Assembly: GCA_024641305.1 (NCBI GenBank)
Contig: JAHEDI010000013.1
Span: 1-60,419, forward strand
Direction: 5' to 3'
DNA: 60,419 nucleotides
Origin: a bacterium
GTDB taxonomy: Bacteria; Actinomycetota; Acidimicrobiia; Spongiisociales; JAENVV01
Below, piece after piece: positions 25,453 through 34,833 of the stretch (positions are counted from its first letter, which is position 1; each line of letters opens with the position of its first letter). The position numbers and the translations under genes were made by a program. The notes beneath the pieces are model-generated. The model worked only from the letters and a program-made list of their open reading frames with translations. It searched no databases and had not been told where the DNA came from.

Positions 25453-28233
25453 ATGACAATTGCCAAACGTAACCCGAATGACATTCCCCGCCTGTTGCCT
25501 GGCTCGGAACTCATCAACTTTCCGCCCCCCGACCGGTGGGACGACTGGGAAGAGTACGACGCCAGAGAATGGCCGAACAAGGTCAAAAAGCAAGTGCGGT
25601 ATGTTCCGACGACCTGTTTCAACTGCGAATCGGCCTGCGGACTCCTGGCGGTCATCGACAAAGAAACGGGTGATGTCCGGCGGTTCGAAGGTAATCCCGC
25701 CCACCCTGGATCCCGAGGCCGCAACTGTGCGAAGGGCCCGGCGACGCTCAACCAGATGTACGACCCGGAGCGAATCCTCTACCCGATGAAGCGGGTCGGA
25801 GAGCGGGGCGGTGGTGATTGGGAGCGGGTTAGCTGGGAAGAGGCCCTTGACGACATCGCCGGTCGCATGCGCAAGGCGCTCCTAGAAGATCGCAACGACG
25901 AAATCATGTATCACGTTGGTCGACCTGGCGAAGACGGCTTCATGGATCGCACGCTCAAGGCATGGGATGTTGACGGCCACAACTCGCACACCAACATTTG
26001 TTCGGCAGGAGCTCGTACCGGCTACGCCATGTGGATGGGTCACGACCGCCCTTCTGCCGACTTTGCGAATGCTCGTTTCATCCTTTTGTTGAGTTCCCAC
26101 CTCGAGACGGGCCACTATTTCAACCCACATGCCCAGCGGATCATGGAAGGCAAACAGGCCGGCGCCAAGTTGGCCACGATCGATCCGCGTTTGTCCAATA
26201 CGGCGGCGATGTCAGACATCTGGGTTTCCTCCTGGCCAGGAACCGAGCCGGCCCTCCTGCTGGCTATCGCCAAGTTGTTGCTGGATCATGACCAGATCAA
26301 CCGCGACTTTATGAAGCGATGGATGAGTTGGGAACACACGATGGCGAATCGCCATCCGGATCGACCTCAGACCTTTGAAGAGTTTGTCGAGATCCTCAAG
26401 GAGGAATACGTCGATTACACCCCGGAATGGGCGGCCGAGGAGACCGGTGTCACGGTGGATCGTATCCTCGACATCGCCGCCGGGATCGCCGATGCCGGGA
26501 CTCGATTTGCGTCACACACCTGGCGTTCTGCCGGGTCGGGAAACCTCGGCGGTTGGCAGACGGCCCGTTGCCTGTGGTTCCTGCACGTGCTGACCGGGTC
26601 CATCGGGACGGTCGGCGGTACTGCTCCGAGCGCCTGGGATAAGTTCAAACCGGCCCATTGGAACACTCCGCCCCCGCACAGTCGATGGAACGAACTGCTC
26701 TGGCCGAAGGAGTACCCGTTCGCCCACCATGAGATGTCATTTCTTCTGCCGTACTTTCTCAAGGAGGGTCGCGGCAAACTCGACGTCTACTTCACGAGGG
26801 TGTACAACCCGGTGTGGACGAACCCTGACGGGTTCTCGTGGATCGAAGCACTCACGGACGAGAGCAAAATCGGACTGCACGTCGCTCTCACTCCGACCTG
26901 GTCGGAGTCGGCCTGGTATGCCGATTACATCCTCCCGATGGGAGTCGGTTCGGAGCGCCATGACACGCACTCATATGAGACCCATATGGGGCAGTGGCTC
27001 GGCTTCCGCCAGCCGGTTCTGCGGGTCAATGCCGAGCGTGACGGCAAGGTCGTAAACCGCACGTACGAGACCAATCCAGGCGAAGTCTGGGAAGAGACGG
27101 AGTTCTGGATCGACCTTTCCTGGAAGGTGGATCCAGACGGATCGCTTGGTATCAAGAAATGGTTTGCTTCTCCAAACGATCCGGATCGGCCCGTCTCGGT
27201 CGATGAGTACTACGGCTGGATGTTCGAGAACTCGGTCCCCGGTCTGCCCGAGAAGGCCTCTGCTGAGAACATGACTCCGCTGCAGTACATGCGCAAGTAC
27301 GGGGCCGTCGAAGTCGCGTCCGACGTCTACAACGTTCAGGATCGCCCGGTCCAAGCCGATACGGTCGGGTCCGACGGCCTGGCCAGACGTGACGGCAAAG
27401 TGGTCGGGGTCCAAGCGGGTGATGACACCGTCACTGGGTTCGGTTCACCGACCAAGAAGCTCGAGTGGTGGTCCAAGACGATGGAAGATTGGGGCTGGAA
27501 AGATGAGTCAATCCCCACCTACATCAAGACCCACGTGTACTGGCGAGATCTGGATCAATCAGCCGGCGAGCGGGTTCTCGTGCCGATTTTCCGACTTCCG
27601 ACGCTCATCCACACCCGATCGGGTAACGCCAAGTATCTCTATGAGATCAGCCACGGCCACCCGCTTTGGATGAACCCGGTCGATGCCGATGCTCTCGGCC
27701 TCGAGTCTGGCCAACTGGTTCGGGTCACAACTGACAACGGCCATTTTGTGATTCGGGCCTGGCGGACCGAGGGAATCCGGCCTGGTGTGGTCGCTGCCAG
27801 CCATCACATGGGGCGATGGCGCCTCGACGACGAACAGGGCAACGAGCGGTGGTCGTCGGCCCTCGTGGACATTGACAGCCTGGGAGACGGAAAGTGGCGC
27901 ATGCGACAGAAGAAAGGCATCGAGCCGTTCACGTCGTCGGATCCTGACTCGGAGCGCATCTGGTGGAAGGACGCCGGCGTTCATCAGAACCTGGCTTTCC
28001 CACCCCACCCTGATCCGATATCGGGCATGCACGCCTGGCATCAGGTTGTAAAGATCGCGGCGGCCGAACCGGGTGATCAATATGGTGATGTGGTCGTCGA
28101 TACGAACAAGAGCTTTGCGGTCTACGAGGAATGGCTGAAAAAAACCAAGCCAGGTCCTGGACCTGACGGCACTCGTCGACCAACATGGTTGGATCGCCCT
28201 ATCAAACCGACGTTGGATGCATACCAAGCCTGA
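25453..28233 (+). CDS. Molybdopterin oxidoreductase, DMSO-reductase family (SoeA/PsrA-like)
   Basis: Catalytic subunit of 926 residues from the ATG at 25453; the longer frame overlaps the upstream gene. The N-terminal 4Fe-4S site is C55-x2-C58-x3-C62 with C92. The region DGHNSHTNICSAGART contains the likely Mo-ligand cysteine. The molybdopterin-binding domains follow, and the C-terminal dinucleotide-binding domain begins near 770 (YEISHGHPLWMNP). No Tat signal is present, so the enzyme is cytoplasmic. This, with the sulfur neighbours and the FeS-NrfD partner, fits a sulfite dehydrogenase of SoeABC type. A polysulfide reductase or another member of the family cannot be excluded. The end overlaps the next gene by 17 bases. 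Confidence 0.85.
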   Translation: MTIAKRNPNDIPRLLPGSELINFPPPDRWDDWEEYDAREWPNKVKKQVRYVPTTCFNCESACGLLAVIDKETGDVRRFEGNPAHPGSRGRNCAKGPATLNQMYDPERILYPMKRVGERGGGDWERVSWEEALDDIAGRMRKALLEDRNDEIMYHVGRPGEDGFMDRTLKAWDVDGHNSHTNICSAGARTGYAMWMGHDRPSADFANARFILLLSSHLETGHYFNPHAQRIMEGKQAGAKLATIDPRLSNTAAMSDIWVSSWPGTEPALLLAIAKLLLDHDQINRDFMKRWMSWEHTMANRHPDRPQTFEEFVEILKEEYVDYTPEWAAEETGVTVDRILDIAAGIADAGTRFASHTWRSAGSGNLGGWQTARCLWFLHVLTGSIGTVGGTAPSAWDKFKPAHWNTPPPHSRWNELLWPKEYPFAHHEMSFLLPYFLKEGRGKLDVYFTRVYNPVWTNPDGFSWIEALTDESKIGLHVALTPTWSESAWYADYILPMGVGSERHDTHSYETHMGQWLGFRQPVLRVNAERDGKVVNRTYETNPGEVWEETEFWIDLSWKVDPDGSLGIKKWFASPNDPDRPVSVDEYYGWMFENSVPGLPEKASAENMTPLQYMRKYGAVEVASDVYNVQDRPVQADTVGSDGLARRDGKVVGVQAGDDTVTGFGSPTKKLEWWSKTMEDWGWKDESIPTYIKTHVYWRDLDQSAGERVLVPIFRLPTLIHTRSGNAKYLYEISHGHPLWMNPVDADALGLESGQLVRVTTDNGHFVIRAWRTEGIRPGVVAASHHMGRWRLDDEQGNERWSSALVDIDSLGDGKWRMRQKKGIEPFTSSDPDSERIWWKDAGVHQNLAFPPHPDPISGMHAWHQVVKIAAAEPGDQYGDVVVDTNKSFAVYEEWLKKTKPGPGPDGTRRPTWLDRPIKPTLDAYQA

Positions 28234-29017
28234 AACCTCATCGTTAGCTGCCGACGCAGCTGCAGAAGAAGCCAAGATCTGGATCGACCTGTCGAATCAA
28301 TGGCAGGCCGAAGCTCACGCTCACGTGTGGGACGATGTGCCGGGTTCGGAACTGGCGACCATCAGGCTGTATAACCCGGCCAAGGACCTTGGTAGGCGAA
28401 TGGTCAGCTGGTCCTATCCGGTCGGCGAACTGGACTTTGCCGACGTCGCTCGATTCGCCTCCGGGCTCGCTCAGGCAGAATCCGATGCCTGGGCGAACGA
28501 TCAACCCCATGTGGCGACCCGGGCATACGCCGAGCGTCGGTTCTTGATCGGCGATCGGATCTTGCACTGGGCGGTTCCATGGTTTGATGCCATCGAGCGG
28601 TCCCATTCGGATCGGGCAGGCGAGGCCAGGGAGGCCAAACAGCATTTGCTGGACATAGGCGATCGAATGCGGCCTGCTCCGGCCTTGACCGGATCCGAGG
28701 GCTTGGTGGTCCCCGGCTTTGACGGGTACGGCCCATTGGCCCCTGATGTCCCGATGCATGAATTTCTGCTGACGCTATGGTCGGGATCGTTGCTTACGAA
28801 AGCCGACCTGGCAGCGGCTCGGAACTCGTCGGTCGATCGCCGATCCATTGATTCAGCATGGATGGATCACTCCGAAACCCGGTCGGGTCTCGCAAATCAT
28901 TACGGACGGGCCGCCCTCCGTTGGGAATCGTTGGCGGTCGTGTACACCGGGACGGCTCAACTCTGGCTGGACGTCGCCAGTCGAGCGCGCAATACGGCCC
29001 GATTGTTGGCGGCCTAA
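28217..29017 (+). CDS. Unrecognised protein coupled to the Mo oxidoreductase gene
   Basis: Protein of 266 residues that I do not recognise. It starts at the ATG at 28217, inside the end of the Mo-enzyme gene, and has no Shine-Dalgarno sequence, so translation is coupled. It is soluble, acidic and mostly helical, with no signal peptide, no membrane helix and no cysteine. Tryptophan and histidine are frequent in the first half (WIDLSNQWQAEAHAHVWDD, HWAVPWFDAIERSHSDR). The position is where a dedicated assembly chaperone is often encoded, and the helical composition would fit, but TorD/DmsD motifs are not seen. A fourth subunit is the other possibility. Confidence 0.75.
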   Translation: MHTKPETSSLAADAAAEEAKIWIDLSNQWQAEAHAHVWDDVPGSELATIRLYNPAKDLGRRMVSWSYPVGELDFADVARFASGLAQAESDAWANDQPHVATRAYAERRFLIGDRILHWAVPWFDAIERSHSDRAGEAREAKQHLLDIGDRMRPAPALTGSEGLVVPGFDGYGPLAPDVPMHEFLLTLWSGSLLTKADLAAARNSSVDRRSIDSAWMDHSETRSGLANHYGRAALRWESLAVVYTGTAQLWLDVASRARNTARLLAA

Positions 29018-29083
29018 CCTGCTTCGGTGTTATATCCGCATCGCCGGTAGCCTGTCGCCCATCGACGATCTCGAGGTGCCAAC

Positions 29084-31084
29084 ATCAAGCGCGTAATTGG
29101 AGGTCTTGTCGGTCTGGCCCTGCTGGCCGGAGCCTGCACGACGAACGCCACCTCGACGACCACTACAACCACCGATGATTCGGCGGTGTCGACTACGGTC
29201 GATCGAAGTTCCGGGACGACGACCTCGGATGCCGGCGGAGTCCCCGGTTACCAGCCCCGGTTTGTCGAGGGCAAATGTCAATTCGTGGCAGTCCCCGACC
29301 AGGATCCTCGGTGTGGCTACCTTGAGGTTCCGGAGAATCGGTCGGTGGCCGGGTCTTCAATCATCCGTCTTCACGTGGCCATTTTTGAATCAACTTCGGA
29401 CAGCCCGGCACCCGATCCGGTTGTTTATCTCGAAGGTGGCCCAGGAGGTGATGCGCTCGAGACCGTGCAGTACTCGTTCAAGGATACGTTCGCACCCCTG
29501 CTCAGCGAACGTGATGTCATCATCTTCGATCAACGCGGAACCGGGTTCTCTGAGCCATCGTTGGCTTGCAAGGAGGTCGAGGATCTGACTGTCGATTACA
29601 TCGGCACGATTCTCGAACCCGAGCAAGGGCTCCAGATCGAACTCGCTGCCGAGCAGGCGTGCCACGATCGCATTGCCGCCGGTGGGGTCGATTTCACGGC
29701 CTACAACTCAGCCGAGTCCGCCGCCGACGTGGCAGATTTACGCACCGTGCTTGGGTATGACGAGTGGAATCTCTATGGGATCTCGTATGGGACCAAGTTG
29801 GCATTGACGGTTATGCGGGATCACCCTGAGGGAATCCGGAGTGTGGTCCTGGATTCCGTGTATCCCCCGGAACGAGATCTGGTTACCGAGACACCGGCCG
29901 ACTTCGCTAGAGCGTTGGGGGAGTTCTTTGCTGCCTGTGAAGAAGATGCGAATTGTTCCGCAGCCTATCCCGACCTCGAGCCGCGGTTTTTCGCGCAGGT
30001 GGATGCGTTGAATGCGTCGCCGATCATGGTGCAAGTCAGCGATGCCTTGACTCTGGCTCGGTACGACGCGGCCATCGATGGAGACGCCCTGATGGGGACT
30101 ACCTTCCAGGCGCTCTACTCGATTGATGCAATCCGGTATCTGCCGCGGATGATTACCGATCTTGAGGATGGCGAGTCTTTCGTTCTCGGCTTGCTCGTTT
30201 CGAACGCGGTCACCAACCGGTCCTTCCTGTCGAGTGGGTACTATTCGGTGGTCCAGTGTCGAGAAGAAGCCCCGTTTTCCGACCCGGACTCTGCCCAAGC
30301 TGCCATCGACGCCTACCCGGAATTCGGCGATTACTTCGACGCTTCCTTCGGGGTTGGCCCGGCCACCTATCAAGCCTGCCAAATTTGGGACACCGGCCGC
30401 GCCGACGACGTCGAGAACGAGGCGGTGGTCAGCAGCATCCCGACGTTCATAACGACGGGACTGTACGATCCGATTACCCCACCGGCCTGGGGGACAGGGG
30501 TTGCCGAGCATCTTCCAAATTCCTTCTATCGGGAGTTCTTTTCGGGACATGCAGCCACAGCCACCGATCTCTGTGCCCAGACTCTCATGCTGGCGTTTCT
30601 AAATGACCCCGATATCGAACCGAACGACTCGTGTATCGACACGCTGGCCCCTCCCGAGTTCCTTGACCCGGCTTTGGCGACGGGTCCGAGCGGATATGTC
30701 GAGGTGTCGATCGATGGCTTGACCGGAGCTACCACCGTCCGACCCGAGGGCTGGGAAGAGGTCAACGACGGTGTCTGGACGAGAGGCGAGACCGACCTGG
30801 ATACGACGGTTCTATTCGTGGTGGGCTTTCCGTCCGTTGACAAGGACCTACTGATCGGCGCGCTCGGCTCCCAGTTTGGTCTTGATAGTGACAGCAGTAC
30901 TGGATACACGACCAACGGGATCGATTGGTCGATTCGCGACGGGAGTTTTAGCGGGGCACCAGTCAAGGCGGGATTCGGGAACACCGACGCCGGGGCGATT
31001 GCCATCATCGTCGTGTACGACCCGGCCGAGGCCGCCCTCTGGGAATCGACCATCTTCGAGGTGCTGGACCGTACTATCGGCTAA
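29084..31084 (+). CDS. Secreted alpha/beta hydrolase, tripeptidyl-aminopeptidase-like lipoprotein
   Basis: Serine hydrolase resembling the actinobacterial tripeptidyl aminopeptidases. YLEGGPGGDALE is the oxyanion region, DQRGTGFSEP follows, and the nucleophile elbow is YGISYGTK. The late motif TGLYDPITPPAWG has the acid residue, and FFSGHAAT the histidine. The open frame with a usual start begins at GTG 29186, but the same frame upstream encodes a clear lipoprotein signal (KRVIGGLVGLALLAGAC) and a threonine-rich linker. That frame has no ATG, GTG or TTG before the stop at 29048. The best start is an ATC at 29084, five bases after GAGGTG, giving 666 residues; this is inference. The stop interlocks with the next, convergent gene. 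Confidence 0.8.
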   Translation: MKRVIGGLVGLALLAGACTTNATSTTTTTTDDSAVSTTVDRSSGTTTSDAGGVPGYQPRFVEGKCQFVAVPDQDPRCGYLEVPENRSVAGSSIIRLHVAIFESTSDSPAPDPVVYLEGGPGGDALETVQYSFKDTFAPLLSERDVIIFDQRGTGFSEPSLACKEVEDLTVDYIGTILEPEQGLQIELAAEQACHDRIAAGGVDFTAYNSAESAADVADLRTVLGYDEWNLYGISYGTKLALTVMRDHPEGIRSVVLDSVYPPERDLVTETPADFARALGEFFAACEEDANCSAAYPDLEPRFFAQVDALNASPIMVQVSDALTLARYDAAIDGDALMGTTFQALYSIDAIRYLPRMITDLEDGESFVLGLLVSNAVTNRSFLSSGYYSVVQCREEAPFSDPDSAQAAIDAYPEFGDYFDASFGVGPATYQACQIWDTGRADDVENEAVVSSIPTFITTGLYDPITPPAWGTGVAEHLPNSFYREFFSGHAATATDLCAQTLMLAFLNDPDIEPNDSCIDTLAPPEFLDPALATGPSGYVEVSIDGLTGATTVRPEGWEEVNDGVWTRGETDLDTTVLFVVGFPSVDKDLLIGALGSQFGLDSDSSTGYTTNGIDWSIRDGSFSGAPVKAGFGNTDAGAIAIIVVYDPAEAALWESTIFEVLDRTIG

Positions 31085-31749
31085 CGCCCACTCTGACCGA
31101 TGGAACCTGTTTCAGGTGTGTCGGCAAACTGAACGGCACAAACGGCCCGGCGGTCGCCTTCTTGCCATGACGACTTCGACGGGTATAGCACGCCAAGGCT
31201 CAATTCTGATGAGTCCGGCTCGACGCCGACAAACTGCGTGAATTGGCCGATACAGGCCGTGTTCGCCCAACCTTCCAAAACGTCTGTTCCTGGATAGTCT
31301 TCGGCATCTTCCCAGTCGGCCCCGCCAACCACTTCGCCATCGTGAGGGTTTGAGCAGGCGGTCTCGGAGAAAAGCCCTGGACCATCGACGATGAAGCACG
31401 TGCCGGCGGCAAAAGTGTTGATCTCAGGCAACTTTGAGAAGTCTCCGAAGATGCGGGGAAAGATCCCGATCGCGATGACACCTAGAAAGACCAGGAGAGC
31501 GATCCCGCCGGCTATCTCCTTGATTGGGCCCTTAACCTTTTTGGGAAGAAGCTCGGAACCAACCGGTCTTCCAGTCACTGGGCCGCGACCGGTGACTGTA
31601 GGCAGGGACGACTGGCGGGGGGGTATAGCGGGTGGGTCGGACCGAGGACCGGCGAACGGGTCGGCGGCGAGTGGCGCGACCGTTGCGCCGCAGCCAGGGC
31701 AGGTCGCGTCTGTCGTTGCTATTCCGCATGCACCGCAGTTCGTAGTCAT
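31081..31749 (-). CDS. Zinc-ribbon membrane protein with septum-formation-like domain
   Basis: Protein of 222 residues. An N-terminal zinc ribbon (NCGACGIATTDATCPGCG, two CxxC pairs) is followed by a proline-rich linker, one membrane helix (about 78-100) and an outside domain. That domain's spaced cysteines (GTCF, ETACSNPHDGEVVG, NTAC, AVCAV) and SLGVLYPSKSSWQEGDR match the septum-formation family of Actinomycetota. The role of that family is poorly known. The gene lies 27 bases downstream of the phosphodiesterase gene in the same direction. Its TAG shares bases with the TAA of the convergent hydrolase. Confidence 0.72.
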   Translation of the reverse strand: MTTNCGACGIATTDATCPGCGATVAPLAADPFAGPRSDPPAIPPRQSSLPTVTGRGPVTGRPVGSELLPKKVKGPIKEIAGGIALLVFLGVIAIGIFPRIFGDFSKLPEINTFAAGTCFIVDGPGLFSETACSNPHDGEVVGGADWEDAEDYPGTDVLEGWANTACIGQFTQFVGVEPDSSELSLGVLYPSKSSWQEGDRRAVCAVQFADTPETGSIGQSGR

Positions 31750-31776
31750 CTCCAGGATCTGTTCGGACGACGGTAG

Positions 31777-32883
31777 TCAGGAACCGGTCGCCGGACGTGC
31801 AACCAGGATCGGGATCTCGAGTTCGCCTGGCTCGAGCCCGCCATGCATGCCGATCAGGCGTCTGTCCATATAGCTGGCGAGGAGCAGGTAGCCAGGGTCT
31901 GGAAGCAAAACGCCGTCCGGCAATCGCTCTTCGAGAGCGGGATGCGGAGCACCCGGACCCAACCATTCTCGTAGTTCGGATTTCGGAACCCAGCGGGCAG
32001 GAAACGCTGCCAGACTTGGAGGTAACCCGGCCGAATCACTTCTATCTCTCGATACGTAAATCGCCCGCGGTTCTCCGAATATCGTAAGGTCGGTCGCCGG
32101 CAAGCCCAGTTTGTGGTCGTCGGCGTAGTCGAGGTGGCCGTGATCAGCCGTACCCACCATCACGGCTTGGTCCCCAAGACGGTTGGCGATCGCTTGCCAA
32201 ATCGTATTGGCAGTCCGCATCGCCGTGGCATAGCCGTCTGATCGCTGTCCTCCAACGTGAGCGGCGACATCGACATGTGGCACGTAGGTGAAGATCAACC
32301 GGCCCGGTTCGGCGGCCAATTGAGCCGTGGCGTCGACGATGTCGTTCTCGGTCCAAACGCTTTCGAACCGGGCGCCCCGGTAGAGGGCCCGGCTCAGGGG
32401 AGTGTCTTGGAAATTGCCAGGTTGCACGCAGATCGGTTCTACTCCCGCCATTTGGAGCCGTTCCCACAAGTTCGGCGCCGGCAACAGGTAGGTGGTGTCT
32501 GTTTCGATGGGCGGACCTCCCGGCTTCGCCCACTTCAACATGTTGACGACGCCATGCTCGGGAAAGTTCATGAGGTAGCCGATGATTCCGTGCTGGGTGG
32601 GCATCATGCCGGTCGCGATGGTTGACAGGCTTACCGTGGTCGTCGATGGGAACATCGCATCGATGGTGGCCACGTTGGCGGCGGCCAGATCTGAGGCATT
32701 GCGGTGGTCAAGTTGATGGACACCCAGGCCGTCGAACAGGGTGAGCACATAGGTTTCTCCTGGCGGGATCAGATCGGCCAGATCCGGATCGAGTCGAGGA
32801 GCCTGGCAGCTGCCGGTCAGTCGGTGTTCGAGTTCGGCAATCAGGTTGACCAACGATCGGCCGTTGACCCGGGGTGGACGCAT
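31777..32883 (-). CDS. Alkaline-phosphatase-superfamily phosphodiesterase
   Basis: Protein of 368 residues of the type I phosphodiesterase/nucleotide pyrophosphatase family. TLFDGLGVHQL supplies the first metal ligand. MFPSTTTVSLSTIATG has the threonine nucleophile region. YVPHVDVAAHVGG and GTADHGHLDY carry the remaining metal ligands. The start is the ATG at 32883; the longer frame overlaps glycerate kinase. It has no signal peptide, so it is probably cytoplasmic. Ten bases separate it from the glycerate kinase gene upstream, so they are probably one operon. The substrate is not evident. Confidence 0.82.
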   Translation of the reverse strand: MRPPRVNGRSLVNLIAELEHRLTGSCQAPRLDPDLADLIPPGETYVLTLFDGLGVHQLDHRNASDLAAANVATIDAMFPSTTTVSLSTIATGMMPTQHGIIGYLMNFPEHGVVNMLKWAKPGGPPIETDTTYLLPAPNLWERLQMAGVEPICVQPGNFQDTPLSRALYRGARFESVWTENDIVDATAQLAAEPGRLIFTYVPHVDVAAHVGGQRSDGYATAMRTANTIWQAIANRLGDQAVMVGTADHGHLDYADDHKLGLPATDLTIFGEPRAIYVSRDRSDSAGLPPSLAAFPARWVPKSELREWLGPGAPHPALEERLPDGVLLPDPGYLLLASYMDRRLIGMHGGLEPGELEIPILVARPATGS

Positions 32884-32893
32884 AGACGCGAGC

Positions 32894-33871
32894 TTACCGG
32901 CTGGTACCCACCGGCCCGTCGAGTACCTCTCGCACTGCTGCCTCGATCGAACCCGCGGGATCGTTCCACGCGGACTCACCAAATCGGTCGACGAGCGAAA
33001 TGACATCCGGTCCAGCTTCTGAAGCGGTTCCGGCAATGACAATCGCCCGAACCCCGGCGTTTGCCGCAAGGCCGAGTACTCCACCGACGGCTTTTCCCTG
33101 CCGGGACGTCTCGTCGAAGCGCCCTTCGCCGGTGAAGATCAGATCGACCTCCCTAATCCTTCTGGCCAGGTGGAGGTGTTCGGCGACCATCGAAAACCCC
33201 GGTTTCAGGTCGGCGCCGAGACTGGCCAGTCCGCCGGCCAGTCCACCCCCGGCACCCGAACCGGCGATTTCGTCAACGTCGAAACGATCGAGCCACTCGA
33301 TCCGCATCGAGCGGAGTCGTTCGGTCAGTATTTCGACCTGGGTGGGGGAGGCGCCTTTTTGTGTCCCGAAGATGCTTGCGGCATCCGTGAAGACCGTTGA
33401 AACGTCGCAGAGAACCGTGACCGGTACCGGAAGTCGACCGGCCTCAAGCAGGGGAGTAACAGCTTGGATGGCGCCGGCTCCACCGTCGGTGGTTGCCGAC
33501 CCGCCGACGCCAACCAGGATTCGGCCGGCGCCGAGCCGGATGGCCTCGGCGATCAACTGGCCGGTTCCATAGGTGGTGGCTCCGACAGGGTCGTGGCGAT
33601 CGTTGCTCACTACCAGGCCGGAGGCCGCGGCCATCTCGATATAGGCAGTATCGCTGTCAAGTAGCCAATGTGCGTCGAGTTCCTGTCCGTGGGGTCCGAC
33701 GACTGGCGAGACACGATTTGGCCGACCGAACGCTTCAATGGTGCCGTCTCCGCCGTCACCGACCGGGCAGGCGTCGCACCAATGATCGCCTGATGCGCGG
33801 CAGACAGATTGGGCCGCATCCCGGGCCGAGAGGGTGCCTTTGAACTTGTCCATGGCTGCAAGGATTCGCAA
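32894..33871 (-). CDS. Glycerate kinase (type 2, GlxK/GarK family)
   Basis: Phosphorylates D-glycerate with ATP, feeding glycolysis. The family N-terminus, normally IVIAPDKFKGSL, is RILAAMDKFKGTLSA here, so a TTG at 33871 is the likely start (325 residues). The ATG at 33853 would cut away part of the first strand. Other family segments are PVGDGGDGTIEAF, the central GVGGSATTDGGAGAIQA, GAGGGLAGGL and the late TGEGRFDETSRQGKAVGG. All point to an active enzyme. The gene is divergent from nuoA of the second complex I cluster and shares that promoter region. Confidence 0.92.
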   Translation of the reverse strand: MRILAAMDKFKGTLSARDAAQSVCRASGDHWCDACPVGDGGDGTIEAFGRPNRVSPVVGPHGQELDAHWLLDSDTAYIEMAAASGLVVSNDRHDPVGATTYGTGQLIAEAIRLGAGRILVGVGGSATTDGGAGAIQAVTPLLEAGRLPVPVTVLCDVSTVFTDAASIFGTQKGASPTQVEILTERLRSMRIEWLDRFDVDEIAGSGAGGGLAGGLASLGADLKPGFSMVAEHLHLARRIREVDLIFTGEGRFDETSRQGKAVGGVLGLAANAGVRAIVIAGTASEAGPDVISLVDRFGESAWNDPAGSIEAAVREVLDGPVGTSR

Positions 33872-33897
33872 AGGATCATCCCGAATGTCGGAGAGGT

Positions 33898-33925
33898 TTG
33901 GCCGTCTCTTTCTGCACCCTATACT
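33898..33925 (+). promoter_or_regulatory. Promoter of the nuoA-N cluster
   Basis: TTGGCC (33898-33903) and TATACT (33920-33925) are separated by 16 bases, a good sigma-70-like pair between the divergent glycerate kinase and nuoA genes. About 45 bases of leader precede nuoA. Confidence 0.5.
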
Positions 33926-33973
33926 TGCGCCCGACTTCGTGTATTCGACGCGGCGTGAGTCAGCCGTTAGAGG

Positions 33974-34345
33974 ATGGGGCAAGTGGAGTACTTTGAGCAG
34001 TACATAACGGTCGGCGCCTTTGCCGGCTTCGGCGCTGCTCTTGTGGCGGTGACGCTGGTGATCACCTGGCTGATTCGCCCGAAGAACCCGACGCCGACCA
34101 AGCTCCTTACCTACGAATGCGGTGTCGATCCTGTCGGATCTGGCTGGAGCCAGTCTTATGTTCGGTACTACGCCTACGGTCTCCTGTTCGTCATCTTCGA
34201 CGTCGAGGCGGTGTTCATCTTTCCGTGGGCCATCCGTCTCGAGCAGCTCGGAACCTTTGGTCTCGTGGAAATGCTCGTTTTCATTTGGATTCTCGTTTTG
34301 GGCCTTGTGTATGCCATCCGAAAAGGGGTACTCCGATGGGAGTAG
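33974..34345 (+). CDS. nuoA: NADH-quinone oxidoreductase subunit A (NuoA)
   Basis: Three-helix membrane subunit at the base of the peripheral arm, 123 residues. The conserved segment [36 protein letters not shown] carries the loop cysteine and the acidic residues near the quinone channel. Start: the ATG at 33974 abuts AGAGG, so the GTG three codons later (33983, protein starting MEYFEQY) may be the real start because its spacing is better. This is the only nuoA in the window. The end overlaps nuoB by 10 bases. Confidence 0.94.
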   Translation: MGQVEYFEQYITVGAFAGFGAALVAVTLVITWLIRPKNPTPTKLLTYECGVDPVGSGWSQSYVRYYAYGLLFVIFDVEAVFIFPWAIRLEQLGTFGLVEMLVFIWILVLGLVYAIRKGVLRWE

Positions 34346-34833
34346 TCGAGAAGTTCGGCATTCCAAAGCCGATCAGTTCGTTATTGAACTGGTCCCGCAA
34401 GTATTCCTTGTGGATGTTCCAGTTCGGGCTCGCCTGCTGTGCGGTGGAGATGATTGCCGCCGCAGGACCCCGTTACGACATGATGCGATTTGGCATCATT
34501 CCGTTTCCCGCCTCGCCGCGGCAAGCCGATCTGATGATCGTGGCCGGAACCGTTACCGACAAGATGGCGCCGTCGGTTCGTCGGTTATACGATCAGATGC
34601 CCGACCCGAAATACGTCATCTCGATGGGCTCGTGCGCCAACTGCGGTGGCCCTTACTGGGATTCCTACTCGGTTACCAAGGGTGTCGATCAGATTATTCC
34701 CGTCGACGTGTACATCCCGGGCTGCCCGCCTCGCCCGGAAGCACTGATGGACGGAATCGTTTTGCTCCAGAAAAAGATCCAGGCCGAGGATATGCGCGAG
34801 AAGTGGATGGAACGTGACCACCAGCCCATCTGA
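34336..34833 (+). CDS. nuoB: NADH-quinone oxidoreductase subunit B (NuoB)
   Basis: Holds the terminal cluster N2, which reduces quinone. Protein of 165 residues. Ligands: the tandem cysteines C34-C35 (GLACCAVEM), C100 (MGSCANCGG) and C130 ([11 protein letters not shown]). The start is the ATG at 34336 inside the end of nuoA, preceded by AAAGGGG; the longer frame lies in nuoA. The basic short C-terminus overlaps nuoC by 20 bases. It is the only NuoB in the window, so both membrane arms would have to use this one or a copy encoded elsewhere. Confidence 0.95.
   Translation: MGVVEKFGIPKPISSLLNWSRKYSLWMFQFGLACCAVEMIAAAGPRYDMMRFGIIPFPASPRQADLMIVAGTVTDKMAPSVRRLYDQMPDPKYVISMGSCANCGGPYWDSYSVTKGVDQIIPVDVYIPGCPPRPEALMDGIVLLQKKIQAEDMREKWMERDHQPI

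Noticed and set aside
27559-28275. 238-residue minus-strand frame across the end of the Mo oxidoreductase gene
   Set aside because: Antisense to conserved sequence with no Shine-Dalgarno sequence or recognisable domain.
28217-29017. TorD/DmsD chaperone assignment for the protein after the Mo enzyme
   Set aside because: Position and helical composition fit, but I could not find the family motifs, so it is left unnamed.
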